A stretch of DNA of 53,803 bases. Source: Mageeibacillus sp. UBA6980. Its GTDB lineage: Bacteria > Bacillota > Clostridia > Saccharofermentanales > Saccharofermentanaceae. The position numbers were made by a program, and so were the translations under genes. The notes beneath the pieces were generated by a model. The model searched no databases and was not told where the DNA came from. It saw only the letters and a program-made list of their open reading frames with translations. This document shows, in pieces, positions 40,763 to 48,914 of the stretch (the first letter of the stretch is position 1; the number at the start of each line of letters is the position of its first letter). The stretch lies in contig DJYK01000008.1 in NCBI GenBank assembly GCA_002450095.1, positions 25,815-79,617 of the forward strand. The letters are read 5' to 3'.

Positions 40763-41755
40763 TTAAAAACCATTCCATGAATTAAACTTAACGCGTTCCG
40801 AGAACTTCTTCTTCCCGGGCGCGTGAAAATCATCGGCCGCTTTTCCCACGGGAAGGATACATACCACATCATATTCAGAAGGCACATTAAGGATGGAAGC
40901 GATCTTGTCGCATATCCTGTCTTCATCCGTTATGTGTCCCTCATACCAGCAGCTCTGATAGCCCAATTCGACAATGGCAAGGAGCATATTCTCTATTGCA
41001 GCGGAATAATCCTGAACAGCAAAACACCTGTCACGATAGGCATTTATCCTGCGTGAAAGCACAACTATAATAGCAGGTGCAGTCTGCGCTACCGGAGGAT
41101 CGAGAACAGCCTTGATCTCATCAAGCGTTTCAGGATCGTCAATAATGATAAGATCCGTCGTCTGCTTATTGCATCCGGACGGAGCATCGATCCCGGCAGA
41201 AGCGATAGTCTTAAGGTCTTCCACGGGAACCTTCTCATCTCTAAACGCTCCCCTGTAACTGTGGCGAGTCGCGATAGCGGAGATCGCAGACTTGAGACTC
41301 ATGACGTATATCTGACAGGGATTATCTTCGTCCCAGAGAGTCGGAAAGACCTCGAGTTCTTTGAAGCCGAGACTTTTGTAAAAATCGTTGGTCCTGTCGT
41401 AGTCCTCGTACATTCCGGGCTTTACGGTCTTGACCTGAATAAAAGAGTAACCTCTTTGAGACGCATAATCTTTTGCCGCCGCGAAAAGCCTTCTTCCTAT
41501 CCCCTCCCGGTGATGATCCTTAAGAACACCCATAACGGCAATCTCTACTGTATCTTTGCCTGTTTCCTTAAGACACAGAAAACCGATCGCATCTGTCGAG
41601 GTCTTGTCCTCAAAATATGCAAACATCGGAAGGAATTCAGACCCGCTTATATAATCTTCCCTGCTCGTCTCAACTTCAAACCACTCGGTAAGTGCCTCGA
41701 GCACCTGTCTCGATATTCTCTTACGCTCATTTCCATCTTCGATAAACCTGATCAT
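40763..41755 (-). CDS. GNAT acetyltransferase - nitroreductase fusion
   Basis: A 330-residue two-domain protein in one uninterrupted frame. Residues 1-155 are a GNAT acetyltransferase (VMGVLKDHHREGIGRRLFAAA acetyl-CoA loop, NDFYKSLGFKELE). Residues 157-330 are a nitroreductase-family flavoprotein of the short type (ATRHSYRGAFRDEKVPVEDL, GIDAPSGCNKQ, DYSAAIENMLLAIVELGYQSCWYEG, ILPVGKAADD), which binds FMN and usually reduces with NAD(P)H. The start overlaps the upstream membrane protein stop (ATGA). Joint use of both activities on one substrate is an inference. Confidence 0.88.
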   Translation of the reverse strand: MIRFIEDGNERKRISRQVLEALTEWFEVETSREDYISGSEFLPMFAYFEDKTSTDAIGFLCLKETGKDTVEIAVMGVLKDHHREGIGRRLFAAAKDYASQRGYSFIQVKTVKPGMYEDYDRTNDFYKSLGFKELEVFPTLWDEDNPCQIYVMSLKSAISAIATRHSYRGAFRDEKVPVEDLKTIASAGIDAPSGCNKQTTDLIIIDDPETLDEIKAVLDPPVAQTAPAIIVVLSRRINAYRDRCFAVQDYSAAIENMLLAIVELGYQSCWYEGHITDEDRICDKIASILNVPSEYDVVCILPVGKAADDFHAPGKKKFSERVKFNSWNGF

Positions 41756-42294
41756 TTGGTACCTGCAAAATGTTGCTTTCCGTCGTTATCCGTATAGATG
41801 TATAAGATACACCCCGGTTCGGCATTTTTCATATCTTTATGTTCAAACATAAATACCGGAAGGTTTCCTTCTATATATTCTACGCCCATTCTCTCGATAT
41901 AGACCAGTCCGTTGCCCGAATTCGGGATCAGTGTAAACCAGTCGAGCATGATAACGGTCTTGACCCTTGTCATCCTTCGTAGACGCCTCCGGAATATCCA
42001 CTTAAAAAAGACAGGTGTAGCGATCCAAAGGCCGATCAGAAGAATGCACATCACAGCAAGGAACGTAAAGCCTTTAACTTCGTCCTTTATCTTAACGGCC
42101 GTGAATATCGTAAACAGACCTAGAAAGATAAACCACAGTATATCAAGGCATATCGTCACGATAACGATATTGGCGGTACCATAAGACTTATACTTTCTTA
42201 CAAACTCACGCGATTCTTCTTCACCAAGATACCTGTACCCGTCCGTAAGCTTGTCCAGATCAGGAAAAGAACCGAGATCTATCGTTTTATCCAT
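41752..42294 (-). CDS. membrane protein of unknown function
   Basis: A 180-residue protein with two strong membrane helices (about residues 40-64 and 70-95) followed by a basic segment and a soluble C-terminal domain of about 75 residues. No family recognised. It starts 5 bp after the aldo/keto reductase gene and overlaps the GNAT-nitroreductase gene, so it belongs to the Crp-led operon. Confidence 0.65.
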   Translation of the reverse strand: MDKTIDLGSFPDLDKLTDGYRYLGEEESREFVRKYKSYGTANIVIVTICLDILWFIFLGLFTIFTAVKIKDEVKGFTFLAVMCILLIGLWIATPVFFKWIFRRRLRRMTRVKTVIMLDWFTLIPNSGNGLVYIERMGVEYIEGNLPVFMFEHKDMKNAEPGCILYIYTDNDGKQHFAGTK

Positions 42295-42299
42295 TTATA

Positions 42300-43214
42300 C
42301 TACTGTGGCTCCCATATACCCTGTTGTCTGATACCGGTATCAGCGGCCTTTTGTGTGAGTATATCGAGCTCACCATCCGTGAGATTTACCTCTGCCGCCT
42401 CAAAAAGCTTCTTTGCATGCAAAGGTTTTGTAATGCCGACAATGGGTATCGCGCCCTTCCCTATAGCCCAAAGCACCGGTATCTGTGACTGATCTACATT
42501 ATACTTCAAAGAAAGCTCTTTCATATCAGTCAAAAGTCCTTCTATCTTCTTAAACTTTGACTTCGGGAAAGCGAAGTTTCTCATCGAGAACGTCGGAAAA
42601 TGGTTTTTCGCACTATACTTTCCGGAAAGAGCACCCTGCTCAAGCACCATATAAGCATAGTAGTCAATCCCGTTTGCTCTGCAGTGATCAATTATCGGCT
42701 GCTGATCGTTGCGAAGAAGGCTGAAGTGATTTTGAACGGCGCCCAACTTAAGTCCGTTGTCACCAAGCAGTTTCTCCGCCTTTTCGATGTGGGATAAAGA
42801 TACGTTGGAGATACCCAAAGCCTTTATGCGGCCGTCCTTCATAAGAGGGATCGCTTCCATGATGTTTTCCTCAAGATTATTCGGAACGTGGATCCAGTAA
42901 AGATCCGCCGATGATCTTTGAAGACGCGACATGCTGTCTTCAAAGGATCTTACAAGAGAGCCGCTTTTATACTTTTTATCAGGCATAAATTTTGTAGAGA
43001 TGAAGATATCATCGTGTCCTTTTATGAGATTCCCGAGAAGTGTCTCGCATGTTCCCATACCGTAAACAGCCGCCGTATCCCACTTAAGAAAGCCGAGATC
43101 AACAGCCTCGTTAAAAGACTCCTCCAAAACCTTCGGATCCTGCTTGTTGCCGAACACCATCGCAGAACCGTTATTTCCCGTTCCCCACGCCCATGTACCG
43201 ATCATTATATTCAT
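42300..43214 (-). CDS. aldo/keto reductase
   Basis: A 304-residue NAD(P)H-dependent oxidoreductase with the TIM-barrel fold. The catalytic set is visible: Asp and Tyr in DTAAVYGMG (Tyr near 50), Lys in FISTKFMP and His in LYWIHVPN. The cofactor-binding region GITKPLHAKKLFEA is near the end. The start overlaps the crp-like stop (ATGA). Substrate unknown; its place in the operon with a nitroreductase suggests a redox or detoxification unit. Confidence 0.92.
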   Translation of the reverse strand: MNIMIGTWAWGTGNNGSAMVFGNKQDPKVLEESFNEAVDLGFLKWDTAAVYGMGTCETLLGNLIKGHDDIFISTKFMPDKKYKSGSLVRSFEDSMSRLQRSSADLYWIHVPNNLEENIMEAIPLMKDGRIKALGISNVSLSHIEKAEKLLGDNGLKLGAVQNHFSLLRNDQQPIIDHCRANGIDYYAYMVLEQGALSGKYSAKNHFPTFSMRNFAFPKSKFKKIEGLLTDMKELSLKYNVDQSQIPVLWAIGKGAIPIVGITKPLHAKKLFEAAEVNLTDGELDILTQKAADTGIRQQGIWEPQ

Positions 43215-43816
43215 ATACCGTTTTCCTCTTCTTTCAATGTATTTCTTATCCTCGAGAGCGACTCAGGCTTGATGCCGAGGTAAGTGGCGATGTATTTCTG
43301 CGGTACCCTGGAGCAAAGCGTGGGATACCTTTTTCTGAAGTTAAGATATCTTTCAGTGGCATTCTCCACCAGAAAACCGTTCTCCCTGTATACCTTATAC
43401 CTCATACCGGATTCAAGAACGTCGATCCAGATCTTTTTAAGTCTCTTGTCACTCATAATGAGCTTCTTAAACCCGTCAACTTCAAACAGCATGACCGTAG
43501 ATTCCTCGACAGCTTCCCACATCGCACAGATTTCCTTTAAGCCGATCAGACCCTCGTCCATACACGCGTTTCCTTCACAAGAGAAGAATCTCGTTACGTC
43601 ATTGCCGTCCGGATCTACGTAGAAACTTCTTATAACGCCTGACACGACAATGCCTGCGTAAGACGAATCCTCTCCGATACGCTTTATTATCTGCCCCTTC
43701 GAATACACCTTAAACTGCGAGAATCCGACGACCCTTTCTATCGTACCTTCATCAACATCAAGTCCGACGTTTGCCGCGAGCTTTTTAAGCTCATCGATTA
43801 TATAAGCTTTATCCAT
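43211..43816 (-). CDS. Crp/Fnr-family transcriptional regulator
   Basis: A 201-residue regulator. A cyclic-nucleotide-binding fold (about residues 15-125; KGQIIKRIGEDSSYAGIVVSGVIRSFYVD) is followed by a shortened C-terminal helix-turn-helix (PQKYIATYLGIKPESLSRIRNTL). No Fnr-type cysteine cluster is seen. It is the first gene of the operon with aldo/keto reductase, membrane protein and GNAT-nitroreductase, which it may control. AGGAGG precedes its start. Divergent from tetR. Confidence 0.9.
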   Translation of the reverse strand: MDKAYIIDELKKLAANVGLDVDEGTIERVVGFSQFKVYSKGQIIKRIGEDSSYAGIVVSGVIRSFYVDPDGNDVTRFFSCEGNACMDEGLIGLKEICAMWEAVEESTVMLFEVDGFKKLIMSDKRLKKIWIDVLESGMRYKVYRENGFLVENATERYLNFRKRYPTLCSRVPQKYIATYLGIKPESLSRIRNTLKEEENGI

Positions 43817-43887
43817 CTTAGTCCTCCTGACGTAACTATAACAAACCGAATGCTTCTTTGCATTGACCTATGTTAATCCGAAGACAC

Positions 43888-43938
43888 TTGACAGCTAATT
43901 GCAATTAGCCTATACTCTGGCTAATCACAATTAGCCAG
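43888..43938 (+). promoter_or_regulatory. tetR promoter with two palindromic operators
   Basis: TTGACA (43888-43893), 17-base spacer and TATACT (43911-43916). The perfect palindrome GCTAATTGCAATTAGC (43894-43909) begins directly after the -35 box and fills 16 of the 17 spacer bases. A second site, CTGGCTAAT-CACA-ATTAGCCAG (43917-43938), starts right after the -10 box. Both share GCTAAT-N4-ATTAGC, 26 bp apart, and are the likely sites of TetR autorepression. Confidence 0.85.
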
Positions 43939-43945
43939 AGGTAAT

Positions 43946-44566
43946 ATGATGAACACCAAAGAGAAGATATTGGATGAGGCGCTGACGCTTTTCGCACAGA
44001 AAGGATATGCCAATGTTTATGTCGCAGACATAGCGGAACGCGTCGGCATAAAGGCACCTTCCCTTTACAAACACTACAAGAGCAAGCAGGCGATATTCGA
44101 AGCGATCATCGACAAAATGAACGAACAGTTTAAGGCACAGGCTATGGCCTTATCCATCAACGGTACGGATGCCGCCGCCGACTCTGATATCTATAAGAAC
44201 CTGTCCGAAGATGAGCTTCTTAATATCGGTCGCGGTCTTTTCCTTTATTATCTGCACGACAGCTATCAGCAAAGATTCAGGAAGATGCTTACCATAGAGC
44301 AGTTCCACGACCCGAAGCTCGCGTCCATATATACAAAACTCTATGTGGATGACCCTCTGTCTTACCAGGAAATGCTGCTCGGAATGATATCAGCGTCAGG
44401 TCTTCTCCAAACGGATAACGTGAAGATCATGACGCTCCACTTCTACGCACCGATCTATTACCTGCTTACCATATGCGACAGAGATCCGACGCGCGAAGAA
44501 GAAGCACTTAAAACCTTAGACGAACACATAATCAGATTCAACAGATTATACGGGAGGACAAAGTAA
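43946..44566 (+). CDS. TetR-family transcriptional regulator
   Basis: A 206-residue repressor. The N-terminal helix-turn-helix (KEKILDEALTLFAQKGYANVYVADIAERVGIKAPSLYKHYKSKQAIFEAI, described here by parts: helix 1 near 4-17, recognition helix near 34-44) is typical. The C-terminal ligand-binding domain is unassigned. SD AGAGGTAA precedes two tandem ATG codons. It overlaps the flavoprotein gene (TAATG), so the pair is likely self-controlled through the two palindromes upstream. Confidence 0.92.
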   Translation: MMNTKEKILDEALTLFAQKGYANVYVADIAERVGIKAPSLYKHYKSKQAIFEAIIDKMNEQFKAQAMALSINGTDAAADSDIYKNLSEDELLNIGRGLFLYYLHDSYQQRFRKMLTIEQFHDPKLASIYTKLYVDDPLSYQEMLLGMISASGLLQTDNVKIMTLHFYAPIYYLLTICDRDPTREEEALKTLDEHIIRFNRLYGRTK

Positions 44567-45285
44567 TGAAGATCACAGTTATAAACGGAACCGAGAAGCA
44601 CGGTGTTACTTACAGACTGAAGGAGGCTTTCCTTGAAGAGTTCAAAGGCAAAGCCGATATCACCGAATTCTATCTTCCCAAAGACTGCCCGAACTTTTGC
44701 TGCGGCTGCACGACATGCTTTATGAAGGACGAGCATAAATGCAAGGATGCCGAATACACAGAACGCATAGAGAAAGCTTTGCTCGAAGCAGACCTTCTGC
44801 TCTTCACATCCCCCGCTTATGTATTTCACACAACGGGTGCGATGAAAACGATGCTCGACCATTTCGGCTACAGATGGATGCCTCACCGCCCGGCCCGTGA
44901 GATGTTCGGCAAAAGAGCCGTGATAATTACTCAGTGCCTCGGTGCAGGCGGCAGATCCACCGCCAAGGACATCAAAGACAGCCTCTCCTGGTGGGGCATC
45001 AGCTCAATCAAGTTGTTAAGCTTCGGTTTAAGAAGCGATATACTTTGGGAGAATATCCCTCAGAAAAATCGCGATTCTATGTTCAGATCGATAAAGAACT
45101 GTGCAAGAAAGGCTCTGTCAACGGATTATAGTAAGTCTGCACATACAGGTCTTCCGGCAAGATTCAAATTCCACATAATAAGGATGATGCAAAAAGGTAT
45201 CGGCAAGACTAATCCTGACTCAGTTGACTATCTTTACTGGAAGAATAACGGCTGGCTGGACGATAAACGCCCCTGGAAGGATTGA
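44566..45285 (+). CDS. flavodoxin-like NAD(P)H-dependent oxidoreductase
   Basis: A 239-residue flavodoxin-fold protein of the FMN reductase group. It has INGTEKHGVTYRL at the FMN phosphate site, a Cys-rich loop FCCGCTTCFMKD (about 44-56) typical of the NADPH-dependent FMN reductase/iron-sulfur flavoprotein group, and FTSPAYVFHTTGAMKTMLDH. The C-terminal 60 residues are longer than usual. Its start overlaps the tetR stop. Probably a reductase induced by the ligand that releases TetR, e.g. quinone or electrophile; inferred. Confidence 0.88.
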   Translation: MKITVINGTEKHGVTYRLKEAFLEEFKGKADITEFYLPKDCPNFCCGCTTCFMKDEHKCKDAEYTERIEKALLEADLLLFTSPAYVFHTTGAMKTMLDHFGYRWMPHRPAREMFGKRAVIITQCLGAGGRSTAKDIKDSLSWWGISSIKLLSFGLRSDILWENIPQKNRDSMFRSIKNCARKALSTDYSKSAHTGLPARFKFHIIRMMQKGIGKTNPDSVDYLYWKNNGWLDDKRPWKD

Positions 45286-45289
45286 TCGC

Positions 45290-46369
45290 TTAACGAAGAT
45301 AGAATCTGTCAAAATCTTCTCTGGTGATTATGCCGTAGTCGGAATAGGAGAAATCCCCCTCCTCAACGCGAATATCCTCATACCACGACAAAGTCCTGTC
45401 GATCTCAGGCGTATCGACACCCGCAAACACTCCGATCTGCTTGATGATCGCCAGACCATACGAGAAGTCAGCCGTAAAATATCTGGAATGAAGATCAGGG
45501 ATAAGACCCGATCCCGTCTGAACAGACGGAGTAGTAAGTCCCTTAAATGCGTTTATGCTCGATATCTTAGCTGTCATCGCTTCCACGGTCGGGCTCTCAT
45601 AATGAACGCGAAGCGACTTCGTAAACTCCATATGAAACTTCGGAAGAGCACGGCATATCTCCTGCACTTCTTCATCGCATTTGATCAGAAGTTCTGATGA
45701 ATCATCATCCCACTGCTCATAGAACAGAGGAAGACTGTCATAAACGACTCCTTCCCTGTAGTCTTTAAAGATGCTTCTTAATCTGGTCGTATGAAGTATC
45801 GGATTTGACGGAGTCATAGTAAGGTTCAGATAATTCGGGATAGGCACACAGGGTTTATCGTATATCGAACCTATAAGGTCGCAGCATTCATTCACACGCG
45901 AGGAAGGCAGCGATGCAACGTGCAATTCTCCCCTGTATCCCATCGATCTTACGATCTGACCCTTCTTAACAAGGCGCGCTATTGCAGGAACTCTCTCGAT
46001 CGCGAAGAACACATTGCCGCGCTCAATGCATTTACCAAAGGCACATTCGCTTCCGCCGTTACCCGGAACCACTCCGATAAGAGCATCGGGGCGTGCATAT
46101 TCATATATAAGATCGGCTATGCCCTTCATCATCATTGAAGGCAGCGTGACCATGATAAGATCAGCCTCGGGAAAAGCCCGGGCCGGATCAGCGGTTGCAA
46201 ATGAAATGTCACCCTCGAGCGTGACGACATCATTCTCATCAACTATCTGAAGGTGACGGCCAAAGACCTCCGGCTTAGAGGTGTAGGCAATAACATCATG
46301 ACCTTTCACGGCGCTGTGCACCATGAACTGTGTTCCTATATTGCCCCCTCCTACTACCGTGATCTTCAT
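45290..46369 (-). CDS. opine (octopine/nopaline) dehydrogenase-family protein
   Basis: A 359-residue oxidoreductase. An N-terminal Rossmann domain (VVGGGNIGTQFMVHSAVKGHDV, dinucleotide loop at 5-13; LIMVTLPSMMMKGIADLI) is followed by an octopine-dehydrogenase-type helical domain with SNPILHTTRL (about residue 192). Family members join an amino acid to a 2-oxo acid using NAD(P)H, or reduce related ketones. Its start lies 1 bp after the clpE stop. Substrate unknown. Placement after uvrA and clpE has no clear functional link. Confidence 0.85.
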   Translation of the reverse strand: MKITVVGGGNIGTQFMVHSAVKGHDVIAYTSKPEVFGRHLQIVDENDVVTLEGDISFATADPARAFPEADLIMVTLPSMMMKGIADLIYEYARPDALIGVVPGNGGSECAFGKCIERGNVFFAIERVPAIARLVKKGQIVRSMGYRGELHVASLPSSRVNECCDLIGSIYDKPCVPIPNYLNLTMTPSNPILHTTRLRSIFKDYREGVVYDSLPLFYEQWDDDSSELLIKCDEEVQEICRALPKFHMEFTKSLRVHYESPTVEAMTAKISSINAFKGLTTPSVQTGSGLIPDLHSRYFTADFSYGLAIIKQIGVFAGVDTPEIDRTLSWYEDIRVEEGDFSYSDYGIITREDFDRFYLR

Positions 46370-46370
46370 A

Positions 46371-48911
46371 TTACTGCTTATTCGACGCCGAAGTCTTTCT
46401 CTTACGGGCCTTTCTCTTGGTCGTGATGAAGGTCATCTCCTCATCACCTTCGTTGTAATCGATAACGATATCGGCTACATCCTTTAAACTGCCGTCTAAG
46501 GTCATATCGGAGAGCTTGTCTTCGATCTGCTTTCTGATCGCTTTCCTTAACGGTCTTGCTCCGTACTTAGGATCATACCCGAGCTTCGCAAGACGATCGG
46601 CTGCACGATCGGTAATACTTCCCGTAATACCCTTCTCATCGAGCACGGTGAAGACTTCCTTCATCATGATGTCGACGATATTCCTGATCTCCTCAGGCTT
46701 AAGTTCCTTGAAGATGATCGTCTCGTCGACACGATTCAGGAACTCGGGTCTGAAAGTCTCCTTCAAAGCAGAAGTGACGGTAGACTCAAGTGCTTCCTGC
46801 GTACCCGAGAAGAATCCGATCGTCGGAGCCTTGGCGGTATTACCCGCGTTACTCGTCATGATGATTATCGCATTCTCGAAGTTTACATGTACGCCGTGGC
46901 TGTCCGTGAGACGACCTTCGTCGAGCATCTGAAGCAGGATGTTAAACACATCGGCATGAGCCTTCTCGATCTCATCGAAAAGGATAACGCAATAAGGCTT
47001 ATGACGAACCTGTTCTGTCAATTGACCGGAATCCTCGTGACCGACATATCCCGGAGGAGAGCCTATGAGCTTACTTACCGAATGAGGTTCCATGTATTCA
47101 GACATATCGATCCTGATAAGAGCTTCTTCCGTACCGAACATAACCTCAGTAAGAGCCTTAACAAGTTCCGTCTTACCTACACCGGTAGGACCTACGAAAA
47201 TAAAGGACGCGGGTTTATGCTTCTTGGTAAATCCGGAACGGTTCCTTCTTACCGCTTGGGAAACGGCACTTACGGCCTGATCCTGGCCGACAACTCTCTC
47301 ATGCAGTCTCTCTTCAAGATGTATGAGCTTCTCGGTCTCGGTCTCGGAAATGGACTTACAGGGAATACCTGTCCACATCTCGACTACCCTCGCGATATCT
47401 TCGATCGTGATCGGATCCGGCTTGATATCGTCCTTAAGACTGTCTACTTCCTGCTGAGCCTTATCTGCAGCCACACGGAGTTCGGCAACCTTCTCGTAGA
47501 ACTGCTCTCTTTCCGACAGGGTAAGACTCTCCATCTTATCTACCATCGCAGAATACTCGCTGTTAGCCTTGGTAAGGGCTTCCTCTGCTTTCTTAAGCTT
47601 TACAAGTTTAACATTATCAAGATTTGCACGAGATCCGGCCTCATCAATAAGGTCGATCGCCTTATCGGGAAGATAACGGTCGGTTATGTAACGCTTGGAC
47701 GCATGAACGGCAAACTTGATAACTTCGGGAGAGTACGTCACTTTATGATGATTCTCATAATAGTCCTTGATTCCCATAAGTATGTCGACCGCAACTTCTT
47801 CTGAGGGCTCATCGACAATGACTCTCTGGAATCTTCTCTCCAGAGCCGAATCCTTCTCTATCTTCTTATACTCGGCTGTAGTAGTGGAACCGATGATCCT
47901 AAGCTCACCTCTCGCGAGTGCAGGCTTTAAGATATTAGCCGCATTCGTGGATCCTTCTGAATCACCGGCACCCATTATCGTATGAAGCTCATCGATAACG
48001 AGAATGACATTCTCCTCCTTGATCGCTTCATTAATGACACCCTTGATACGGTTCTCGAACATACCTCTGAACTGCGTACCTGCAACCATGGCAGGCAGAT
48101 CGAGTTGCCAGATCTGCATATCCTGAAGCTTCTCGGGAACGGTCCCGTCAATAATCTTATTAGCAAGTCCCTGTGCGATCGCTGTCTTACCGACACCCGG
48201 CTCGCCTATGAGAACAGGATTGTTCTTGGTCCTTCTGTTCAATATCTGAACGACACGATCGATCTCGGTATCTCTTCCCAAGATCCTGTCTATCTTCCCT
48301 TCCTTGGCACGTTCCGTAAGATTGGTTCCGAACTCATTAAGGAACTTAAGCCTTCTCTTGCCGTTCTTACCCGCACGGCCGGCTCTCCTGTCAGATCTTA
48401 CGTCTTCGGACTCGTCATCTTTATCCTTATTATGTCCCGAGAACAGATTATCCATAAAACTGCTTATGGGATTGGGCGAACCGCCTTCGGAAGAGTTTCC
48501 GGGTCTGGTTCCGAAGGAATCTTCCGGAGGGATATCCGAATCGCCTCCGAAATCTGCGACACCTACATTATTCTGATCATCATCAATGAACCCATCGTCA
48601 TCCGGGAAAGGGAGATCGTCATCCGAGCCGAACTCATCAAATCCGTCAAACTCCTCCCCTGTCAGAGCCTTAAGAAAATCCGCAGGGTTTGTTGCATTGC
48701 CGGTCTTACCGATAATACTCTCGACACGATCACTCATCTCGTCGATATTATCCGCATTGATACCTGCTGCCTGGAACATATCGCTTATACCGGCAAAACC
48801 CGATTCATAAGCACATTTCATACAGTAACCGTCATCAATACGTCTACCGTTCTCATAACGGCTCGTAAAGACGATAGCCTGCCTTTTTTTACATACTGAA
48901 CATAATGGCAT
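46371..48911 (-). CDS. clpE: Clp protease ATP-binding subunit ClpE-like
   Basis: An 846-residue Hsp100 unfoldase. The N-terminal zinc finger CSVC...CMKC (C4, C7, C30, C33) in place of the ClpC repeats marks the ClpE group. An acidic, low-complexity linker (about 90-160) follows. AAA+ domain 1 has Walker A GEPGVGKTAI and Walker B VILVIDELHT; AAA+ domain 2 has GPTGVGKTELV and VILFDEIEKAHADV. A coiled-coil middle domain lies between. It would feed proteins to ClpP; Gram-positive ClpE is usually heat- and stress-induced. The gene lies 3 bp after uvrA. Confidence 0.92.
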   Translation of the reverse strand: MPLCSVCKKRQAIVFTSRYENGRRIDDGYCMKCAYESGFAGISDMFQAAGINADNIDEMSDRVESIIGKTGNATNPADFLKALTGEEFDGFDEFGSDDDLPFPDDDGFIDDDQNNVGVADFGGDSDIPPEDSFGTRPGNSSEGGSPNPISSFMDNLFSGHNKDKDDESEDVRSDRRAGRAGKNGKRRLKFLNEFGTNLTERAKEGKIDRILGRDTEIDRVVQILNRRTKNNPVLIGEPGVGKTAIAQGLANKIIDGTVPEKLQDMQIWQLDLPAMVAGTQFRGMFENRIKGVINEAIKEENVILVIDELHTIMGAGDSEGSTNAANILKPALARGELRIIGSTTTAEYKKIEKDSALERRFQRVIVDEPSEEVAVDILMGIKDYYENHHKVTYSPEVIKFAVHASKRYITDRYLPDKAIDLIDEAGSRANLDNVKLVKLKKAEEALTKANSEYSAMVDKMESLTLSEREQFYEKVAELRVAADKAQQEVDSLKDDIKPDPITIEDIARVVEMWTGIPCKSISETETEKLIHLEERLHERVVGQDQAVSAVSQAVRRNRSGFTKKHKPASFIFVGPTGVGKTELVKALTEVMFGTEEALIRIDMSEYMEPHSVSKLIGSPPGYVGHEDSGQLTEQVRHKPYCVILFDEIEKAHADVFNILLQMLDEGRLTDSHGVHVNFENAIIIMTSNAGNTAKAPTIGFFSGTQEALESTVTSALKETFRPEFLNRVDETIIFKELKPEEIRNIVDIMMKEVFTVLDEKGITGSITDRAADRLAKLGYDPKYGARPLRKAIRKQIEDKLSDMTLDGSLKDVADIVIDYNEGDEEMTFITTKRKARKRKTSASNKQ

Positions 48912-48914
48912 ATC

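Noticed and set aside
46887..48899. Two 305-residue plus-strand ORFs
   Set aside because: Both are antisense shadows of clpE, without ribosome sites or family motifs.
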